This document shows positions 1 through 7,829 of a stretch of DNA of 64,000 bases, piece by piece (the stretch's first letter is position 1; each line of letters begins with the position of its first letter). Made by a program: the position numbers and the translations under genes. The notes beneath the pieces are model-generated. The model saw only the letters and a list, made by a program, of their open reading frames with translations. It did no database searches and was not told the DNA's origin. The DNA is from DASWJZ01 sp963805325. Lineage in GTDB: Bacteria > Pseudomonadota > Alphaproteobacteria > Rhizobiales > Afifellaceae. The DNA is taken from assembly GCA_963805325.1 (NCBI GenBank), contig CAWDTS010000004.1, forward strand, positions 62,001 through 126,000, given 5' to 3'.

Positions 1-297
1 CTGCGTCTCCATGCGGCGGAAGCGCTCGACGACCTTGCGGCCGAGCGGGGTCAGCGTGGCGCCGCCGCCGCCGCGCCCGCCGGTCTCGGCGACGACGAGC
101 GGCGTGCGGAACATGGCGTTAAGCTCCGCCACAAGCTCCCAGGCGCGCCGATAGCTCATCTTGAAGCGGTTGCCGGCGGCGCGGATCGAGCCGGTCTCTT
201 TAATAGCTTCGAGAAGGTCTATTTTCCCCGGGCCGAGCGCCGCGCCGTGGCGCAGCACCACGCGCAACCGAAGTCCGCTGCCGTTCGCTTTCCGCAT
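1..297 (-). CDS. ModE-like winged-helix regulator (partial, runs off left edge)
   Basis: The first 99 codons of a gene read leftwards and cut by the window edge. The translation has the N-terminal winged helix-turn-helix of the ModE/LysR-like molybdenum regulators: a helix around LLEAIKETGSIRAAG, the recognition segment MSYRRAWELV, and the Gly-rich wing TGGRGGGGATLTPLGRK. In this family the domain binds DNA near molybdate or metal-uptake genes, and small rhizobial members consist of little more than this domain. The ATG at 295-297 follows an AAGGGGAG-type ribosome site. What is controlled cannot be seen here, because the downstream genes are outside the window. A stand-alone wHTH protein without a molybdate-binding domain is likely but unproven. 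Confidence 0.8.
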   Translation of the reverse strand, partial: MRKANGSGLRLRVVLRHGAALGPGKIDLLEAIKETGSIRAAGNRFKMSYRRAWELVAELNAMFRTPLVVAETGGRGGGGATLTPLGRKVVERFRRMETQ

Positions 298-350
298 GGG
301 TTCTCCCCTTGGGGGAGGCTAGCAGCCCGCGCGGCGGCGCGCAGCCCTTC

Positions 351-1862
351 TCAAAGGCGCGTGTGACGATCGCGGAGAGGCTTCAATTCGCCGCGCGGCG
401 GGACGCGCCCGAGGCGGCGCAACCTCGACAACTCGGGCTTGCCGCCCTCGCCGCCATCGGGATCGTCGAGGAATTTCAGACGCGCCTGCACGTGCGTCGC
501 TTCGAGTGCATCGATGAACAGCGTGCACCAGCGGCGCGCCGTGCCGGAGCGAACCGCCTTGTTCAGCGACTGCCAGCGCTCCTTGCGCTCGCCGAGCGGC
601 ATCCTGAGCGCCCGCTGCAACGTCTCCGCCATCTCGCCGCAGTCGTAAGGGTTGACGATCAGAGCCTCGGTCAGCTCGCGGGCGGCGCCAGCGAAGCGCG
701 ACAGGATCAGAACGCCGGGGTCCTCCGGATCCTGTGCCGCGACATACTCCTTCGCCACCAGATTCATGCCGTCGCGAAGCGGCGTCACCAGCCCGACGTC
801 GCTTGCGCGGTAGAGCCCGGCAAGTCCCTTGCGCGAGAAGCCGCGCGTCATAACCCGCATCGGTGTCCAGTCGAGAAGCCCATAAGAGCCGTTGATGTGC
901 CCGGCAAGCTCTTCGAGCTCGCGCCGGAGCCTCGCGTAGACCTTCACATTCTCGCGCGAAAGCGGTGCGATCTGCAGGAAGTCCACTTTGCTGCGGTTCT
1001 CGGGATAATCTTGGAGCAGTCGCTCGAACGCCATGAAGCGCTCCGGGATGCCCTTCGTATAGTCGAGGCGATCGACGCCGATGATGTGCTTGCGGTCGTG
1101 CGGCTCAGCGCGAACCTGCGCCGAGCGGCGCTTCGCCTCTGCTGTCGTCGCAAAACTGGCAAAACGCTCGGCATCGATGCCAATCGGGAAGACGTCGGCT
1201 CGAAGCCGCCGACCGCAGGCTTCGATCCAGCCGCCCTCGCGTTCCGTGCCGCCAAACTCGGTTATCAGGAAACGCGCGAAGTTGCCGCGATCCGTCTCCG
1301 TCTGAAAGCCGACCACGTCGTAGGCGAGCATGGAGCGGACGAGACGGTGAGCGTCGGGGAGAGCCGTCAACACCTCCGAGGGAGGGAACGGGACATGCAG
1401 GAAATATCCGAGCGCGCCGTTGAAGCCGGACGCCCGTATCTGACCGCCAAGCGGAATGAAGTGGTAGTCGTGCACCCATACGAGATCGTCGGGTTTCAGA
1501 AGCGGCGCGAGGCGCGTGCCGATCCGCTCGTTGATGCGCCAGAAGCCTTCCGCGAAGCGGCGGTCATAGCCGGCAAGATCCATTCGGTAATGCAATACGG
1601 GCCAGAGCGCCTGGTTGGCGAAGCCGTTGTAGAAATCGGCGAGGTCGGCCGTCGTCATGTCGACGGTGACGAGCTGCACGTCTCCCTCGGGCTTGATCTG
1701 CAGCGGCCCGAAGGTGCCTTCCTCGCTGGTCTTGCCCGACCACCCGAACCACACACCGCCGCGCTCGCGAAGGGCGTCCGCAAGCCCAACCGCGAGACCG
1801 CCCGCCTTTCCCTCGTCGCTCAAAGGACCGACGCGATTGGAGATGACGACCAGGCGGTTCAT
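351..1862 (-). CDS. otsA: Alpha,alpha-trehalose-phosphate synthase (OtsA)
   Basis: A 503-residue glycosyltransferase family 20 protein that joins UDP-glucose and glucose-6-phosphate to trehalose-6-phosphate in the cytosol. Visible family features are the N-terminal SNRVGPL and GGLAVGL glycine motif, WFGWSG near residue 40, the RLDYTKGIPERF nucleotide-sugar segment near the middle, and DGMNLVAKEYVAAQ near residue 375. It is about 30 residues longer than the E. coli enzyme because of an Arg/Pro-rich tail. An EcfG-type promoter lies 56 bp upstream, so it is probably induced by the general stress response. The adjacent phosphatase gene otsB is broken, so the second step would need another phosphatase elsewhere. 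Confidence 0.96.
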   Translation of the reverse strand: MNRLVVISNRVGPLSDEGKAGGLAVGLADALRERGGVWFGWSGKTSEEGTFGPLQIKPEGDVQLVTVDMTTADLADFYNGFANQALWPVLHYRMDLAGYDRRFAEGFWRINERIGTRLAPLLKPDDLVWVHDYHFIPLGGQIRASGFNGALGYFLHVPFPPSEVLTALPDAHRLVRSMLAYDVVGFQTETDRGNFARFLITEFGGTEREGGWIEACGRRLRADVFPIGIDAERFASFATTAEAKRRSAQVRAEPHDRKHIIGVDRLDYTKGIPERFMAFERLLQDYPENRSKVDFLQIAPLSRENVKVYARLRRELEELAGHINGSYGLLDWTPMRVMTRGFSRKGLAGLYRASDVGLVTPLRDGMNLVAKEYVAAQDPEDPGVLILSRFAGAARELTEALIVNPYDCGEMAETLQRALRMPLGERKERWQSLNKAVRSGTARRWCTLFIDALEATHVQARLKFLDDPDGGEGGKPELSRLRRLGRVPPRGELKPLRDRHTRL

Positions 1863-1917
1863 ACCGCTCCCTGTAATCTATTTTGCCGCGATATCGAGAA
1901 TAATACCTTGTTAATGT

Positions 1918-1942
1918 AACGATCTGGTGAGTGCGCGGTTCC
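1918..1942 (-). promoter_or_regulatory. EcfG-type (general stress response) promoter of otsA
   Basis: Read on the minus strand the sequence is GGAAC, 16 bases, then CGTT. This matches the consensus GGAAC-N16/17-CGTT recognised by the alphaproteobacterial general-stress sigma factor EcfG. It lies between the otsB remnant and otsA and ends about 55 bp before the otsA start codon. otsA is a known member of EcfG regulons in other Rhizobiales, so site, position and target agree. A TATTAT element also lies further downstream (about 1900) and could serve a housekeeping promoter. Confidence 0.75.
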
Positions 1943-1952
1943 CGCCGACGAG

Positions 1953-2266
1953 TCAACCCGCGAGTGCGGCAAGCCAAGCGTGGACCGCGTCGACGTCGCG
2001 AAGGCGATAGCGCGCCGCAGTATCGCCGGCGCCGACTTTCACGCCGAATCCTCCCATCTTCTGCGCGGCGCGGATCGCATCCTCGTCGGTCGTATCGTCG
2101 CCGACATAGACGGGTGTTCGCCCCGCAAAGGGCGAGCGAGCGACCAGCGCAGACGGAGCACGATTGCGTCCGGCTCGGGCGCGAAATCGACCAATGTACC
2201 ATCGAAATCGAGGTAGAGCGCGTGACGCTTGGGGTCGAGCGCGGGCGGACGCGGCTTTTCGCTCAT
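1953..2266 (-). pseudogene. otsB: Trehalose-phosphatase remnant (otsB, internal deletion plus frameshift)
   Basis: Only the two ends of a trehalose-6-phosphate phosphatase are present. The start (ATG at 2266) gives about 38 residues with HAD motif I, LYLDFDGTLVDFAPEPDA. After about position 2150 the family sequence resumes in another frame with FAGRTPVYVGDDTTDEDAI, the motif III/IV acidic end, and runs to the stop at 1953. Intact OtsB proteins have about 250 residues. Here roughly 100 remain, so about 150 residues carrying the cap domain and the motif II and lysine residues are gone. The start overlaps the stop of the LigD-type gene as ATGA, so it was translationally coupled to it. A dead gene or an assembly collapse are the two explanations. 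Confidence 0.85.
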
Positions 2267-3174
2267 TCCGCCCCGACCGCTTCCTGCATTTTCCTGGTGA
2301 GCGACTGAGCGACGCTGGAATAGCCTGCCCACGGGTCGCCGATCTTGCGTGCGCGCTCCGGCATCGACTTGACGGTGAAAGCGTTTGCGGCGGCGATTTT
2401 GTCCAGCTCCTCCCAGGCGACGGGCGTGGCCACCGGCGCGCCGTCGCGGGCGCGCGTCGAATAGGGTGCAATCGCCGTCGAGCCGCGTTCGTTCCGAAGA
2501 TAGTCGATGAAGATCAGCCCCTTGCGCTTCGCTTTCGTCATGTTGGCAACGTAGCGGTCGCCGGCCTCGGTCGCGAGCGTCGCGGCGAAATTCTTGGCGA
2601 AGGTCTTCACGACCGGCCATTCTGCGCGGCGCGAGAGCGGCGCGACAACGTGGATGCCTTTGCCGCCGGTCAGAAGCGCGAAAGACTTGAGCCCGAGCGC
2701 GGCAAGACGGTCGCGCACGTCGATGGCGGCGCGACGCACATGCTCAAAGCCAAGACCGACGTCGGGATCGAGATCGAAGACCAGACGGTCGGGCTTCTCG
2801 ATCTTGTCGATGCGCACGCCCCAGATGTGGAACTCAAGGACGCCCATCTGCACGCCGGCGACGAGCCCTGCGAGGTCAGAGATATAGAAATAGCTGGCCT
2901 TCGTGCCGGATGCCTCGGCGATCGGCACGCTTCGCAATGCGCCGGGGAAGCCGCCTGTATCGTGCTTCTGGAAAAAGCACTGTTTGCCGCTCCCCGCCGG
3001 ACAGCGCACGAGGCTCAGCGGGTGGTTCGCGATGTGCGGCAGCATCAGCTCGGCAACTGTCTCATAGTAGGCGGCCAAGTCTCGCTTGCTCACGCCCTGG
3101 CCGGGAAAGAGCACGCGCTCCGGATGCGTCAGGCGGACGCCGGCTTTGACGATCGTGTCTTTGTCGTCGGTCAT
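2263..3174 (-). CDS. LigD-type DNA polymerase domain protein (stand-alone)
   Basis: A 303-residue archaeo-eukaryotic primase-superfamily polymerase of the LigD type. It corresponds to the polymerase part of the ligase complex that fills in and processes ends during bacterial non-homologous end joining with Ku. Catalytic elements visible in order are the metal-binding acidic motif LVFDLDPD (around residue 140), the GGKGIHVVAP nucleotide motif and the third motif LIFIDYLRN. There is no ligase or phosphoesterase domain, so this is the single-domain form; Ku and a ligase must be elsewhere if it acts in end joining. It follows the HWE kinase gene after 15 bp and overlaps otsB by ATGA, which suggests one transcript. 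Stress-controlled repair is an inference. Confidence 0.92.
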   Translation of the reverse strand: MTDDKDTIVKAGVRLTHPERVLFPGQGVSKRDLAAYYETVAELMLPHIANHPLSLVRCPAGSGKQCFFQKHDTGGFPGALRSVPIAEASGTKASYFYISDLAGLVAGVQMGVLEFHIWGVRIDKIEKPDRLVFDLDPDVGLGFEHVRRAAIDVRDRLAALGLKSFALLTGGKGIHVVAPLSRRAEWPVVKTFAKNFAATLATEAGDRYVANMTKAKRKGLIFIDYLRNERGSTAIAPYSTRARDGAPVATPVAWEELDKIAAANAFTVKSMPERARKIGDPWAGYSSVAQSLTRKMQEAVGAE

Positions 3175-3189
3175 CGTGTCCCCGGCAGC

Positions 3190-4554
3190 TCAGGGGCCCG
3201 TGGCCGCTTTTCGCGCCGGGTCGACGATGTGGGCGGCGGGAACCACGAAGGCGCAACGGAGGCCGGAAGGCGGCCAACTCATCTCGGCGCTGCCGCCGAG
3301 CTGGTCGGGAATACCGCGCTCGACGATTTGGGAGCCGAAGCCGCGGCGGCTCGGCTCGGCGACGGCCGGCCCGCCTTCCTCGGTCCACAGCAGGCGAAGG
3401 TCGCCGGCCGCATCGCGATGCCAGCGGATCGCGACGGATCCCGCTTCCGCCGAAAGCGCGCCGTATTTCGCGGCGTTGGTGGAGAGCTCGTGGAGCACGA
3501 TCGCGATCACCTGTGCGGCGGCGGGCGAGACCCAGACCGAATCGCCCTCAGCGGTCATGCGCTCGCCGGCATCGGAGAACACGTCGACGTCGGCGGCGGC
3601 GAGCGCACGAATGTCGGCGCCGCTCCAATTGCTCTCGGCGACTCGGCTGTGCACCCGCGCCAGCGCCCTGATCCTCCCCTCCAGAGCGTTGACGTAGTCG
3701 GGCACGTTGTCAGCGCGTGTCAGCCGTAGCATCGCTTGCGTCACGGCGAGCACATTCTTGGCGCGGTGATCGAGCTCTCGCACGAGGAGCCGCAGACGCT
3801 CCTCGGTGCGCCGCCTCTCACCGATGTCGCGTGCGACCTTCGAGGCGCCGATGACGCGGCCGGAATCGTCGAAGATCGGCGAGACGGTCAGTGATATCTC
3901 CACGATTGCGCCATTCTTGCTTCGGCGCTGTGTCTCGAAGTGATCGACGCGCTGACCGTGCCTGATCCTCTGCAGGATTTTTTGCATCTCCTCGACGCGA
4001 TCCGGAAGCGCGATCAGCGAAATGTGCTGGCCGATGGCTTCCTCGGCGCTGTAGCCGAATAGCTCCTCGGCGCTCCCGTTCCAGCTTGTGATGGTTCCGT
4101 TCAGGTCCTTGCTGATGATGGCGTCGTCGGAGGCGCTGACGATCGCGGCGAGGAGTCCCTTCTCGGCGCGAAGACGCTTCTGCTCACCGATGCCGCGGGC
4201 GATCTTGGAGGCGCCGACAACGCGCCCCGAGGCATCGTAGATCGGCGATACGGTGACCGCGATGTCGATGATCGAGCCGTCCTTGCGGCGGCGCTGTGTC
4301 TCGAAGTGATCGACCTTCTCGCCTTGGATGATCTTCTCGATGATTTCGCGCATTTCCGGCTCGCGGCCGGGCGGCGCAATCATCGTGATCTTGCTGCCGA
4401 TCGCCTCTTTCGCGGAATACCCGAAAAGCTCCTCAGCAGCAGGGTTCCACGCGGTGATGGTGCCGGTCAGGTCCTTGCCGACGATGGCGTCGTCGGAAGA
4501 ATCGACGATCGCGGCAAGACGGGCATTCGCGAGGTCGTCGATCATGGACTCCAC
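3190..4554 (-). CDS. Two-PAS HWE-family sensor histidine kinase
   Basis: A 454-residue soluble sensor kinase with no membrane segment. Two PAS domains (about residues 8-125 and 132-250) are strikingly alike, sharing SAEELFGYSA/NPAAEELFGYSA, VDHFETQRR and TVSPI(Y/F)D segments, which points to an internal duplication. The kinase part is of the HWE class: phospho-acceptor box ELDHRAKNVLAVTQAML, N-box HELSTNAAKYGALS, and the class-defining His and Trp-x-Glu residues in IRWHRD and LLWTEEGGP, ending with RGFGSQIVERGI. HWE kinases often feed the alphaproteobacterial general stress pathway, and this gene lies upstream of the LigD-type and trehalose genes, but its partner and signal are unknown. No response regulator gene is adjacent. 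Confidence 0.93.
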   Translation of the reverse strand: MESMIDDLANARLAAIVDSSDDAIVGKDLTGTITAWNPAAEELFGYSAKEAIGSKITMIAPPGREPEMREIIEKIIQGEKVDHFETQRRRKDGSIIDIAVTVSPIYDASGRVVGASKIARGIGEQKRLRAEKGLLAAIVSASDDAIISKDLNGTITSWNGSAEELFGYSAEEAIGQHISLIALPDRVEEMQKILQRIRHGQRVDHFETQRRSKNGAIVEISLTVSPIFDDSGRVIGASKVARDIGERRRTEERLRLLVRELDHRAKNVLAVTQAMLRLTRADNVPDYVNALEGRIRALARVHSRVAESNWSGADIRALAAADVDVFSDAGERMTAEGDSVWVSPAAAQVIAIVLHELSTNAAKYGALSAEAGSVAIRWHRDAAGDLRLLWTEEGGPAVAEPSRRGFGSQIVERGIPDQLGGSAEMSWPPSGLRCAFVVPAAHIVDPARKAATGP

Positions 4555-4630
4555 GGCAGCGCTCCGGGCTCCGTATTAACTCTGGGGAAGCTCTGAAGGA
4601 ATTGCAAAGCTGGTCTGTCGATGTAGGCTA

Positions 4631-4658
4631 GCTTATTATAAGCAAGCTTATTATATGC
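4631..4658. promoter_or_regulatory. Tandem palindromic operator/promoter of the marR-emrAB-like operon
   Basis: Two 13-bp copies begin 15 bp apart: GCTTATTATAAGC (perfect 6-bp arms around a central T) at 4631-4643 and GCTTATTATATGC at 4646-4658. They end six bases before the marR start codon, so a bound MarR dimer would cover the promoter or ribosome site. Each copy contains TATAAT on the minus strand, so they may also serve the divergent kinase gene. The arrangement fits autoregulation by the neighbouring MarR protein. Confidence 0.65.
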
Positions 4659-4664
4659 GGGGCC

Positions 4665-5174
4665 ATGAGTGACCTGAAATGGGTCAAGGCCAACAGCCTC
4701 GGCTTTTTGATCTCTGACACGGCACGTCTCCTGCGGAAGCGTTTCAACCACCGCGCGCGGGAACTCGGCCTGACGCGTGCGCAATGGCAGGTTCTCGCCT
4801 ATCTGGCGATGAACGAGGGTATAAACCAGGCCGGGCTCGCCGAGTTGCTTGAGATCGAGCCGATAACGCTCAGCCGGCACGTTCAGCGGATGGAGGAAGC
4901 GGGGCTTGTCGTCCGCCGACCCGACCCGAACGACAAGCGCGCGCGAATTCTGGCGCTGTCGGACCAGGCGAGCGGAATCCTGAACGAGCTGCGGGGCCTC
5001 GGCCGCTGCGTGATCGAGGAGGTCACCGCCGGGCTTACGACGGCAGAGATCGAGGCGATGAAGCACGGCCTTCGGCAGGTTCGGGCCGCGCTGTCGGAGC
5101 GCGAAGGCGAGCCGCGTTCGATCGACGACGACATCAATCTTCAACGACGGAAAACGTATGAGCGAGTCAACTGA
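4665..5174 (+). CDS. MarR-family transcriptional regulator
   Basis: A 169-residue winged-helix MarR protein. The core fold is clear: ARELGLTRAQWQVLAYL (helix 2), the helix-turn-helix INQAGLAELLEIEPITLSRH followed by VQRMEEAGLVVRRPDPNDKR, which is the wing with the conserved Asp-x-Arg. It is the first gene of a compact operon and overlaps the following membrane-fusion-protein gene by 17 bp. Proteins in this position usually repress the efflux pump they are encoded with and release DNA on binding a phenolic or lipophilic compound. A tandem palindrome immediately upstream is the likely operator. The ATG at 4665 has only a weak GGGG-type ribosome site and might be read from a very short leader. 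Confidence 0.93.
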   Translation: MSDLKWVKANSLGFLISDTARLLRKRFNHRARELGLTRAQWQVLAYLAMNEGINQAGLAELLEIEPITLSRHVQRMEEAGLVVRRPDPNDKRARILALSDQASGILNELRGLGRCVIEEVTAGLTTAEIEAMKHGLRQVRAALSEREGEPRSIDDDINLQRRKTYERVN

Positions 5175-6282
5175 ACCTGCCTCCGCTGCGGCGCCTTCCG
5201 GGCTGCGGCGATTCCTGACCCGGCGCACGGCGATGTTCGCTGTCCCGGTGCTTCTGATCGTCGTCGGGGGATATTTCTGGCTGTTCGCCGGACGCTACGC
5301 CTCGACCGACAATGCCTATGTCGACCAGGACATGGTGTCGATCGTTGCCGAGGTGGCAGGGCGCATCACGGATGTGGCGGTTTCGGAGAACGAGCACGTC
5401 AAAGCCGGGGACCTACTCTTCCGCATCGATCCCGAGGCCTACCAGATCGCCTACGAGCAGGCGCAGGCCGGCATCGCCGCGGCGCGGCTTCAGGTCGAGC
5501 AGATGCGCTCCGCCTATCGCCAAGCGGAGGCCGAGCTCAGCGCAGCGCGTGACGACCTCGACTACAAGCAGAAGGTCTTCGACCGCTATCAGAAGCTGGT
5601 GCAGTCGGGGACCTCTTCGCGTGCCCAGTTCGACACGGCCGAGAACGATCTCCGCGCCGCCAAGCAGACGCTGGTGCAGGACCAGCAGGCCGCGGAAGGC
5701 GCCCTGGCCGCGCTCGGCGGCAATCCGGATATCAAAACCGATGCGCACCCGCTGGTGCTTCAGGCAATCGCGCTTCGCGACAAGGCGGAACTGGACCTCA
5801 AGCATGCGGAAGTGCGCGCCCCGGCGGCCGGCGTCGTGAGCGAAACCGACCGGCTGAAGGAGGGGCAGTATCTCTCCGTCGGCACCTCGGTCGTCGCGGT
5901 CATGGAGAGCCATCGAAGCTGGATCGAGGCAAACTTCAAGGAGACCGACCTGACGCACATGACGCCGGGCCAGAAAGTCTCCATCTCGATCGACGCCTAT
6001 CCGGGCCTGTCCCTCAGCGGCAAGGTTGCCTCGATCGGCGCCGGCACGGGCTCCGAGTTCTCGCTGCTCCCCCCGCAGAACGCCACTGGCAACTGGGTGA
6101 AGGTCGTGCAGCGCGTGCCGGTCAGGATCGAATTCGACCAGCCGACGGCAGATCTCCCGCTTCGCGCAGGATTGAGCGCTTCCGTCTCCGTCGACACGGG
6201 CTACAGGCGCCCGGCGCTCGCCTTCCTCTTCGGAGCGACGAGCGCGGTGCATCCGATTCCGGAGGCCATGGCGCGGCCATGA
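5158..6282 (+). CDS. HlyD/EmrA-type periplasmic adaptor of a multidrug efflux pump
   Basis: A 374-residue membrane fusion protein. A short cytoplasmic N-terminus is followed by one membrane anchor (about residues 24-46, AMFAVPVLLIVVGGYFWLF), the first half-lipoyl motif VSIVAEVAGRITDVAV, a long Ala/Gln/Glu-rich coiled hairpin (about residues 95-190), the second half-lipoyl part VRAPAAGVVSETDRLKEGQY and a C-terminal beta barrel. It links the DHA2 transporter encoded next to an outer-membrane channel; no TolC-like gene is adjacent, so a channel from elsewhere is needed. It overlaps marR by 17 bp and the transporter gene by four, consistent with one translationally coupled transcript. Confidence 0.95.
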   Translation: MSESTEPASAAAPSGLRRFLTRRTAMFAVPVLLIVVGGYFWLFAGRYASTDNAYVDQDMVSIVAEVAGRITDVAVSENEHVKAGDLLFRIDPEAYQIAYEQAQAGIAAARLQVEQMRSAYRQAEAELSAARDDLDYKQKVFDRYQKLVQSGTSSRAQFDTAENDLRAAKQTLVQDQQAAEGALAALGGNPDIKTDAHPLVLQAIALRDKAELDLKHAEVRAPAAGVVSETDRLKEGQYLSVGTSVVAVMESHRSWIEANFKETDLTHMTPGQKVSISIDAYPGLSLSGKVASIGAGTGSEFSLLPPQNATGNWVKVVQRVPVRIEFDQPTADLPLRAGLSASVSVDTGYRRPALAFLFGATSAVHPIPEAMARP

Positions 6283-7829
6283 GCGCGGCTGCCGCTGCGG
6301 CAGGGGAGGGCGTTCCCAACCGAGGCCTGATTACCGTCGCGATCATGCTCGCGACGATCATGCAGGTGCTCGACACGACGATCGCCAACGTGGCGCTGCC
6401 GAGCATGCAGGGCAGCCTGAACGCGGCGCTGGACACGATCACCTGGGTGCTGACCTCCTATATCGTCGCCTCGGCGATCGCGACGCCGCTGACCGGCTGG
6501 GTCAGCGACCGGATAGGCCGCAAGCGGCTGTTCATGATCTGCATCGGCGGCTTCACCGTCGCTTCCATGCTCTGCGGCATCGCGACGAGCCTCGACGAGA
6601 TGGTCGCCTTCCGCGTTGCGCAGGGCGCATTCGGCGCGGGCCTGGTGCCGCTGTCGCAATCGGTGCTTCTCGACATCAATCCGCGCGAGCGCCACGGCCA
6701 GGCCATGGCGATCTGGGGCGCCGGCATCATGGTCGGCCCGATCGTCGGACCGTCGCTCGGCGGCTGGCTCACCGACACGTTCGACTGGCGCTGGGCTTTC
6801 TACGTCAACGTGCCGGTCGGAATCGTCGCCTTCCTTGGCGTACTGATCTTCATGCCGGAAACCAAGCTGCGCGACCGCCGGTTCGACCTGATCGGCTTCG
6901 CGCTGCTCTCGCTCGCCATCGGCGCGCTGCAGCTGATGCTCGACCGCGGTGAGCAGCAAGACTGGTTCTCCTCCACGGAGATCATCATCGAGACCGGACT
7001 CATCGTCGCCGCAGTGTGGATGTTCGTGGTGCACACGCTGACGGCGAAGGCGCCGTTCATCGAGCTCGAGATGATGAAGGACAGAAATTTCGCGGTCGGC
7101 CTCGTTTTCATCTTCACCATCGGCATCGTGCTTCTCGCCACGATGGCGCTGTTGCCGCCGATGCTGCAGAACATCCTCGGCTATCCCGTGGTCACCAGCG
7201 GCGTGGTGTTGGCGCCGCGCGGCGTCGGCACCATGATCTCGATGATCATTGTGGGCAAGCTGGTGCAGAAGGTGGACTCCCGGCTCCTGATCCTGACAGG
7301 GCTCCTGCTGACCGCCTATTCGCTTTGGGAGATGACGGCGTTCAGCCCGGAGATGGGCGCGTGGCCGGTCGTCACCAATGGTGTCACGCAGGGGCTCGGC
7401 CTCGGCCTCGTGTTCGTTCCGCTGTCGACGCTCGCCTTCGCCACCCTCCGCCCGGAATTCCGCACCGAGGCTTCAAGCCTGTTCTCGCTGGTGCGCAACC
7501 TCGGTTCGAGTGTGGGTATCTCGATCGTCGCCACGCTGCTTGCGCAGAACACGCAGGTGAACCACGCGGAACTCGTGGCGCGTGTGACGCCGTTCAACCG
7601 GGCGCTCGACACGTTCGCAATGCCGAACGGGATGTCGATCGCGCACGGCGGGCAGGCGGCGCTCGCCTACATCAACAGCCTCGCGACGACGCAGGCGCAG
7701 ATGATCAGCTATCTCGACGACTTCAAGATGATGGCGATCATCACGCTCGTCTGCGTGCCGATGCTGCTGCTGCTCAAAGGCAGGAGCAAGACGGCGCCGG
7801 CCGGCGCACCGGTCGCCGTGGCGGAGTAG
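6279..7829 (+). CDS. DHA2-family drug:proton antiporter (EmrB/QacA type)
   Basis: A 516-residue major facilitator protein of the 14-helix DHA2 class. Diagnostic motifs are the first-helix motif VLDTTIANVALPSM, motif A GWVSDRIGRKRLF between helices 2 and 3, and the antiporter motif C GAGIMVGPIVGPSLGGW in helix 5. It starts inside the stop codon of the adaptor gene (ATGA) and completes the marR-adaptor-transporter operon. The expected role is proton-driven export of hydrophobic drugs or organic acids in a tripartite pump. Substrate range cannot be predicted. A long hairpin follows 34 bp after the stop codon. Confidence 0.95.
   Translation: MSAAAAAAGEGVPNRGLITVAIMLATIMQVLDTTIANVALPSMQGSLNAALDTITWVLTSYIVASAIATPLTGWVSDRIGRKRLFMICIGGFTVASMLCGIATSLDEMVAFRVAQGAFGAGLVPLSQSVLLDINPRERHGQAMAIWGAGIMVGPIVGPSLGGWLTDTFDWRWAFYVNVPVGIVAFLGVLIFMPETKLRDRRFDLIGFALLSLAIGALQLMLDRGEQQDWFSSTEIIIETGLIVAAVWMFVVHTLTAKAPFIELEMMKDRNFAVGLVFIFTIGIVLLATMALLPPMLQNILGYPVVTSGVVLAPRGVGTMISMIIVGKLVQKVDSRLLILTGLLLTAYSLWEMTAFSPEMGAWPVVTNGVTQGLGLGLVFVPLSTLAFATLRPEFRTEASSLFSLVRNLGSSVGISIVATLLAQNTQVNHAELVARVTPFNRALDTFAMPNGMSIAHGGQAALAYINSLATTQAQMISYLDDFKMMAIITLVCVPMLLLLKGRSKTAPAGAPVAVAE

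Noticed and set aside
309..1919. Long plus-strand open frame of about 530 codons opposite otsA
   Set aside because: It lies antisense to an unmistakable OtsA gene, is rich in Arg/Ala as expected for the complementary frame of GC-rich DNA, and has no recognised domain.
2164..3729. Plus-strand frame of about 520 codons spanning LigD-type and kinase genes
   Set aside because: It crosses two clear minus-strand genes, including their intergenic gap, and has no protein-like motifs.
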